In this document: positions 4,666 to 8,517 of the stretch, piece after piece
Position numbering within the stretch: position 1 is the first letter of the stretch
Layout: each line of letters begins with the position of its first letter
Assembly: GCA_017380355.1 (NCBI GenBank)
Contig: JAFOED010000128.1
Span: 1-8,517 of the forward strand
Direction of reading: 5' to 3'
Source of the DNA: Ruminococcus sp.
GTDB lineage: Bacteria; Bacillota; Clostridia; Oscillospirales; Acutalibacteraceae
Length of the DNA: 8,517 nucleotides
The notes under the pieces: generated by a model
What the model was told of the DNA's origin: nothing
Seen by the model: only the letters and a program-made list of their open reading frames with translations
Database searches by the model: none
Made by a program: the position numbers and the translations under genes

Positions 4666-7125
4666 TCAAGAATTCTTTATTCGAAATATAAACTCATCAT
4701 CCTTATAATCGCAAGTGATATTTATATCGCCACTGTTTAATTCACCGAGGAGCTTTTCGCTCAGTTTATCTTCAATGTGCTTTGTTATTGCACGTTTTAA
4801 TGGTCGTGCACCGTAAGTTTCATCAAAACCTTCATCAGCGATTTTTTCAACCACAGCGTCAGTAAAGCTGAAGGTTACTCCGAGTGGTTTAACACGTGCA
4901 CTTAAGTTTTCGAGCATATTTTTCGCAATATGTTTAATCTCGTCTTTCTTAAGTTTCTGGAAAACAATAATATCATCGACACGGTTTAAAAACTCAGGTC
5001 TGAAGACTTTTTTCAGTTCTTCGAGCACTGTTTCTTTGATGTTTTCGTTCTCCGTACTGTGCTGAGTAAAACCTAAGCTCTTCTGCTTTTCAACAATGAG
5101 TCGAGCTCCGATGTTAGATGTCATAATGATTACAGTGTTCTTGAAGTCGACAGTTCTGCCCTGTGAATCAGTAAGTCTTCCGTCGTCAAGAATCTGGAGT
5201 AACATATTGAACACATCAGGATGAGCTTTCTCGATTTCATCGAAAAGGATAACTGAGTACGGCTTTCTCCTCACCTTTTCTGTAAGCTGACCACCCTCGT
5301 CGTAACCAACATATCCCGGAGGTGAGCCGACAAGTCTGGATACAGTGTGCTTTTCCATATATTCGCTCATATCAAGGCGTAACATAGCGTTTTCATCGCC
5401 AAACATAGCAGACGCTAACGCTTTGCACAGTTCAGTTTTACCGACACCCGTCGGACCTAAGAAGATGAACGAGCCCATCGGGCGATTCGGGTCTTTAATT
5501 CCGACTCTACCGCGTCTGATAGCACGAGATACAGCCGTTACCGCTTCATCCTGACCGATAACCCTGCTGTGGAGGATTTCTTCCAAATTGAGTAGTCGCT
5601 GTGACTCTTCTTTAGTAAGTTCAACAACAGGGATTTTTGTCCAGTCGGAAACTATAGCAGCAATGTCGTCTTTTGTGACCTCAGCGCTCACTTCTTTTGA
5701 CTTAGCCGCCCATTCTTCTTTAAGTTTTTCGAGCTTCTCTTTAGCACTTTTTTGTTCATCTCTAAGCTGTGCAGCACGCTCGAAGTCCTGAGTGTTTACA
5801 GCACTCGCTTTTTCTTGTTCTAAAAGTTCGATTTTTTCTTCGAGCTCTTTTATATCTTCAGGAGCTGTCAAACTCGAAAGTCGTACTTTTGAGCCTGCCT
5901 CGTCTATTAAGTCAATCGCTTTATCAGGTAAGTATCTGTCTGCGATATATCGTGCTGACAGCTCTACTGCTGCTTCAACCGCTTCGTCGGTAATCTTTAC
6001 TTTATGGTGAGCTTCGTATCTGTCGCGAAGTCCTTTGAGTATCAGCACCGCCTCTTCTTTCGACGGCTCGCCTACTGTCACTGGTTGGAATCGACGCTCG
6101 AGCGCAGAGTCTTTTTCGATGTGTTTTCGATATTCTTCTAAAGTTGTCGCACCGATAACCTGAAAATCTCCTCGAGCTAAACTCGGCTTCAAAATGTTAG
6201 CCGCATCAGCAGAACCTTCTGCTGAGCCTGCGCCAATTATTGTATGAAGCTCATCGATGAAGAGAATAACATCGTCGCACTTTTTCACTTCTTCGATAAC
6301 ATTTTTGATTCTGTCTTCGAAGTCACCGCGATACTTTGTACCCGCAATCATCGAAGTAAGGTCGAGAGCAAAAACTCGCTTTGACTTTAAATGCTCAGGC
6401 ACTTCGCCATTGACGATTTTAAGCGCTAAACCCTCTGCAACAGCGGTTTTACCTACACCGGGTTCACCGATAAGCACAGGGTTATTTTTCGTTCTACGTG
6501 ACAAAATCTGAATAATTCTACTGATTTCGTTATCACGACCGATAACAGGGTCAATCTCGCCGTTTTGAGCACTTTGTGTCAAATCGCGTGAAAACTGAGA
6601 GAGCGTTTTCATATCCGACTTTGCTTTAGCATCTGATCCCTTAGAATTCAGATACTCAAAATCGTCGTCATTTTCATTCTTTTTCTCGTCACTCAGACTA
6701 GCTTTCAGCGATGCTATAACAGAACCTGTATTTACATTAAGTTCATTTAGAAATCGCACAGCGTAGCTATCATTTTCAGAAATAAGAGAAATAAGCAGAT
6801 GCTCTGTACCAACGTAGTTGTGTCCCATACGAGCGGAATTAACCACCGCCATCTGCATTACACGCTTCGTTCGAGGAGTAAAATCATCAGGAGTGAGGAG
6901 AGTTTTGGAACCTCTTCCTACTGTTTCAAAAATAAGGCTTTCAAGTTCAGAATCACAAAGTCCGCACTCACAGAGCACTACCGATGCAACCGAACTACCC
7001 TCTTTTACGAGTCCAAGCAGGAGATGTTCTGTGCCAACATAAGTGTGGCCGAGGTCCTGCGCGCAAGTTATAGCAAGATTTAAAGTGTTATTTGCTTTTT
7101 GAGTAAACCCTTTAAAATTGTACAT
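4666..7125 (-). CDS. clpC: ATP-dependent Clp protease ATP-binding subunit ClpC
   Basis: This is an AAA+ unfoldase that partners ClpP, degrading damaged and phospho-arginine-tagged proteins. From Met at 7125 it has 819 residues, normal for ClpC. It carries two N-terminal Clp_N repeats, each with GTEH (Glu33, Glu108), matching the phospho-arginine-binding glutamates of Bacillus ClpC. The D1 ATPase has Walker A GEPGVGKT (220-227), pore loop KYRG (264-267) and Walker B VILFIDE (286-292). A ClpC-type coiled middle domain with a UVR motif (DFERAAQLRDE) spans about 422-475. D2 has GPTGVGKT (557-564), pore GYVG (604-607), VILFDE (625-630), the sensor region TSNIGA and a C-terminal small domain. LGF (684-686) occupies the ClpP-docking loop. 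A start at 7137 would abut the ribosome site with no spacing, so 7125 (MYNFKGFTQKAN) is chosen. The gene follows mcsB by 37 nt in one operon. Confidence 0.96.
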   Translation of the reverse strand: MYNFKGFTQKANNTLNLAITCAQDLGHTYVGTEHLLLGLVKEGSSVASVVLCECGLCDSELESLIFETVGRGSKTLLTPDDFTPRTKRVMQMAVVNSARMGHNYVGTEHLLISLISENDSYAVRFLNELNVNTGSVIASLKASLSDEKKNENDDDFEYLNSKGSDAKAKSDMKTLSQFSRDLTQSAQNGEIDPVIGRDNEISRIIQILSRRTKNNPVLIGEPGVGKTAVAEGLALKIVNGEVPEHLKSKRVFALDLTSMIAGTKYRGDFEDRIKNVIEEVKKCDDVILFIDELHTIIGAGSAEGSADAANILKPSLARGDFQVIGATTLEEYRKHIEKDSALERRFQPVTVGEPSKEEAVLILKGLRDRYEAHHKVKITDEAVEAAVELSARYIADRYLPDKAIDLIDEAGSKVRLSSLTAPEDIKELEEKIELLEQEKASAVNTQDFERAAQLRDEQKSAKEKLEKLKEEWAAKSKEVSAEVTKDDIAAIVSDWTKIPVVELTKEESQRLLNLEEILHSRVIGQDEAVTAVSRAIRRGRVGIKDPNRPMGSFIFLGPTGVGKTELCKALASAMFGDENAMLRLDMSEYMEKHTVSRLVGSPPGYVGYDEGGQLTEKVRRKPYSVILFDEIEKAHPDVFNMLLQILDDGRLTDSQGRTVDFKNTVIIMTSNIGARLIVEKQKSLGFTQHSTENENIKETVLEELKKVFRPEFLNRVDDIIVFQKLKKDEIKHIAKNMLENLSARVKPLGVTFSFTDAVVEKIADEGFDETYGARPLKRAITKHIEDKLSEKLLGELNSGDINITCDYKDDEFIFRIKNS

Positions 7126-7136
7126 ATACTTTGTCA

Positions 7137-7144
7137 TCCTTTCT
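7137..7144 (-). promoter_or_regulatory. Ribosome binding site that decides the clpC start
   Basis: AGAAAGGA on the minus strand directly abuts and partly overlaps the ATG at 7137-7135, so it cannot serve that codon. It sits 11 nt before the in-frame ATG at 7125-7123. That spacing is slightly long but workable, and it gives the family-typical N terminus. Confidence 0.6.
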
Positions 7145-7162
7145 TGTATTTTACATTAAATT

Positions 7163-8134
7163 TCAGTTAAGCTTTTCGCGTAGATAATCGGCGCGTTTTA
7201 TATCGCGCTCCTGAGGTGTAATCTGAGAAAACTTCTGCATAACACTTGCAGGCTGAATATCGCACATAAGCTTATCGAGATTATCTAGTGATAAAGAATC
7301 AACAACTTTATGTGCTACGCCAAGTCGCACGTTAGAAAGCAAGTTTGTGGCTTCTTTACTGCTGATAATACGTGCTGATTTCAGGATTCCAAGACTTCGG
7401 CATATAGTATCAACTACTTCGATGTCACTCAGAATTCTGTCTCTGGCTTTTATCTCCTGTGACACAAGCTGTGATGAAATGTTCTCAAGATTTTCAACAG
7501 CTGCACTCTCACTTATACCGAGAGATACCTGATTCGAAAGCTGATACAGCGCTCCTACAGGTTCGCTACTCTCTCCATATATACCTCTGATAGTAAGTCC
7601 GAGTTTTGAGAGATTATCGCTGATTTTCGGAATAATACGACTTTTCACAAGTGCAGGTAGGTGAAGCATAACTGACGCTCTCATACCAGTACCTAAGTTT
7701 GTCGGGCACTGTGTAAGGTAACCAAATTTTTCTGAAAAAGCGAACGAGAGTTTAAAGCTGAGTTTGTTGTCTATATCGTTTGCTATTTCGTACGCTTCTT
7801 TTAGCATTAGCGAAGGCATAATAACCTGAAGTCTGATGTGGTCTTCTTCGTTTAACATAATGCTCACGGTCTTATCTTTTGATAGCAACAGCGTTTTACC
7901 CTCTGTATTTTTAATAAATTCAGGGCTGATTAAGTGTTGTTCGACAAGCGATAAAGCCTGAACAGAACTGAGATTTTCCATATCAATTCTATCGAAATCC
8001 ATTATGCTTTTTGCGATTTCGCTGACTTTGTCAGAAAGCTCTCGCTTCTGGGTCACTGTCATTCTAGACGGAAACGGAACGTCTGCTAAATTTCGTGCAA
8101 GACGGATTCTTGTACTAACTACTACTTCACTCAT
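7163..8134 (-). CDS. mcsB: Protein-arginine kinase McsB
   Basis: This enzyme phosphorylates arginine side chains on misfolded or regulatory proteins, including CtsR in Bacillus, marking them for ClpCP. It has 323 residues and the guanido-phosphotransferase fold. Visible motifs are STRIRLARN (7-15) near the nucleotide site, LNEEDHIR (94-101) with the catalytic acidic pair, CPTNLGTGMRASVMLHLPAL (143-162) with the active-site Cys143, RGIYGESSE (183-191) in the substrate loop, and RDIKRA (310-315). The last matches the RDxxRA phospho-arginine allosteric motif. It lacks about 20 N-terminal residues present in the 363-residue Bacillus protein. The start is nevertheless firm: GGAGG lies 6 nt upstream, and the ATG overlaps the mcsA stop as ATGA. 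It sits between mcsA and clpC, so expression is probably coupled. Identity is secure. Confidence 0.95.
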   Translation of the reverse strand: MSEVVVSTRIRLARNLADVPFPSRMTVTQKRELSDKVSEIAKSIMDFDRIDMENLSSVQALSLVEQHLISPEFIKNTEGKTLLLSKDKTVSIMLNEEDHIRLQVIMPSLMLKEAYEIANDIDNKLSFKLSFAFSEKFGYLTQCPTNLGTGMRASVMLHLPALVKSRIIPKISDNLSKLGLTIRGIYGESSEPVGALYQLSNQVSLGISESAAVENLENISSQLVSQEIKARDRILSDIEVVDTICRSLGILKSARIISSKEATNLLSNVRLGVAHKVVDSLSLDNLDKLMCDIQPASVMQKFSQITPQERDIKRADYLREKLN

Positions 8135-8517
8135 TTTGACTCCTCCATTTCCTTGATTTCATCTCTGAGTTTTGCAGCAAGCTCAAAATTCTGCTCTTTT
8201 ACTGCTTCATCCAGTTGCATTTTCAACTCGTTAACTGTTGGTTTTTTCTCTGCGTTTTCATGCTCAACAGTAGCTACACCCGGTCTTTTTCCAAGGTGAG
8301 TAGTATTTGAATGAATACGCTTTATAGTAGGCATAAGATCACTTTGAAACACTTCATAACACTTAGCACAGCCTACATAACCGCTTTTTTGGATATCGTG
8401 GAAAGAGCTGTTGCATAACGGGCAACGAGTTGCTTCGCTTTTTGCAGGCAGAGCGTTCGAAAAGAACGAACCTAAAATAGAATTGAAATCGGAGTGCATA
8501 TCAGAAAAGACATCTGT
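8131..8517 (-). CDS. mcsA: McsA, activator of the McsB arginine kinase (5' end beyond right edge)
   Basis: McsA is a small zinc-binding adaptor that activates McsB and assists ClpC. The visible 128 codons run open to the right edge (TDVFSDMHSDFNSILGSFF), so the ATG at 8499 is most likely an internal Met and the N terminus is missing. In Bacillus that part carries an extra CxxC zinc finger. Present here are the second zinc module, CPLC and CAKC (with ECYKTF-like CYEVFQ after it), a basic linker, and a C-terminal UVR domain (MQLDEAVKEQNFELAAKLRD). The stop overlaps the mcsB start by 4 nt (ATGA), which points to translational coupling. The ctsR gene is expected further right. Family assignment is strong; the true start is not in the window. 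Confidence 0.93.
   Translation of the reverse strand, partial: TDVFSDMHSDFNSILGSFFSNALPAKSEATRCPLCNSSFHDIQKSGYVGCAKCYEVFQSDLMPTIKRIHSNTTHLGKRPGVATVEHENAEKKPTVNELKMQLDEAVKEQNFELAAKLRDEIKEMEESK

Noticed and set aside
4516..4740. Open frame on the plus strand over the terminator
   Set aside because: It overlaps the small gene in another frame, runs through the terminator hairpin into clpC antisense, has no ribosome site, and looks like chance coding.
5345..7083. Several plus-strand open frames opposite clpC
   Set aside because: They are low-complexity, Ser-rich shadows of a well-conserved gene and have no ribosome sites.
7126..7137. ATG at 7137 as the clpC start (four extra residues)
   Set aside because: The ribosome site overlaps this codon, and the family N terminus begins at the next Met (MYNFKGFTQKAN).
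1..8517. Mobile elements, CRISPR repeats, tRNA or rRNA genes
   Set aside because: No transposase, long direct or terminal repeats, regularly spaced repeats, or tRNA/rRNA-like segments were seen when reading the window; the tRNA-related signal is the T-box only.

Overview
This window looks like the chromosome of a low-to-moderate GC Firmicute, most likely an anaerobic Clostridia of the Oscillospiraceae/Ruminococcaceae kind. The evidence is a phenylalanine T-box leader in front of pheST, an IreB (UPF0297) gene, and an mcsA-mcsB-clpC cluster encoding the protein-arginine phosphorylation and ClpC protease system. The family-level placement is an inference from protein style, not a proven assignment.

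Layout, left to right. The 5' part of a small membrane-protein gene leaves the left edge on the minus strand (1-187). A divergent promoter region follows (about 206-290). It drives that gene leftwards and a roughly 240-nt T-box leader rightwards (about 292-533). The T-box reads a UUC (Phe) specifier and controls pheS (553-1605) and pheT (1619-3979), the two subunits of phenylalanyl-tRNA synthetase. After pheT there is no clear terminator, but a strong sigma-A-type promoter (4002-4030) precedes ireB (4052-4297). A tightly linked 94-codon gene of unknown function (4314-4598) comes next. A 12-bp hairpin terminator (4611-4639) separates this rightward block from the leftward block.

The leftward block, read from the right edge, is mcsA (incomplete at the edge), mcsB and clpC. 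mcsA and mcsB overlap by 4 nt, and clpC follows 37 nt after mcsB, so they form one operon. In well-studied relatives McsA activates the McsB arginine kinase. Phospho-arginine marks proteins for ClpC, which unfolds them and feeds them to ClpP. The ctsR repressor gene that usually heads this operon and its promoter would lie beyond the right edge.

The content is housekeeping and stress-response DNA. I see no mobile element, CRISPR array, tRNA or rRNA, and no convincing undescribed system. The points most worth a second look are the unknown 94-aa protein cotranscribed with ireB, a four-cysteine knuckle and non-bacillary motifs in PheS/PheT, and a 15-bp inverted repeat over the divergent membrane-gene promoter.
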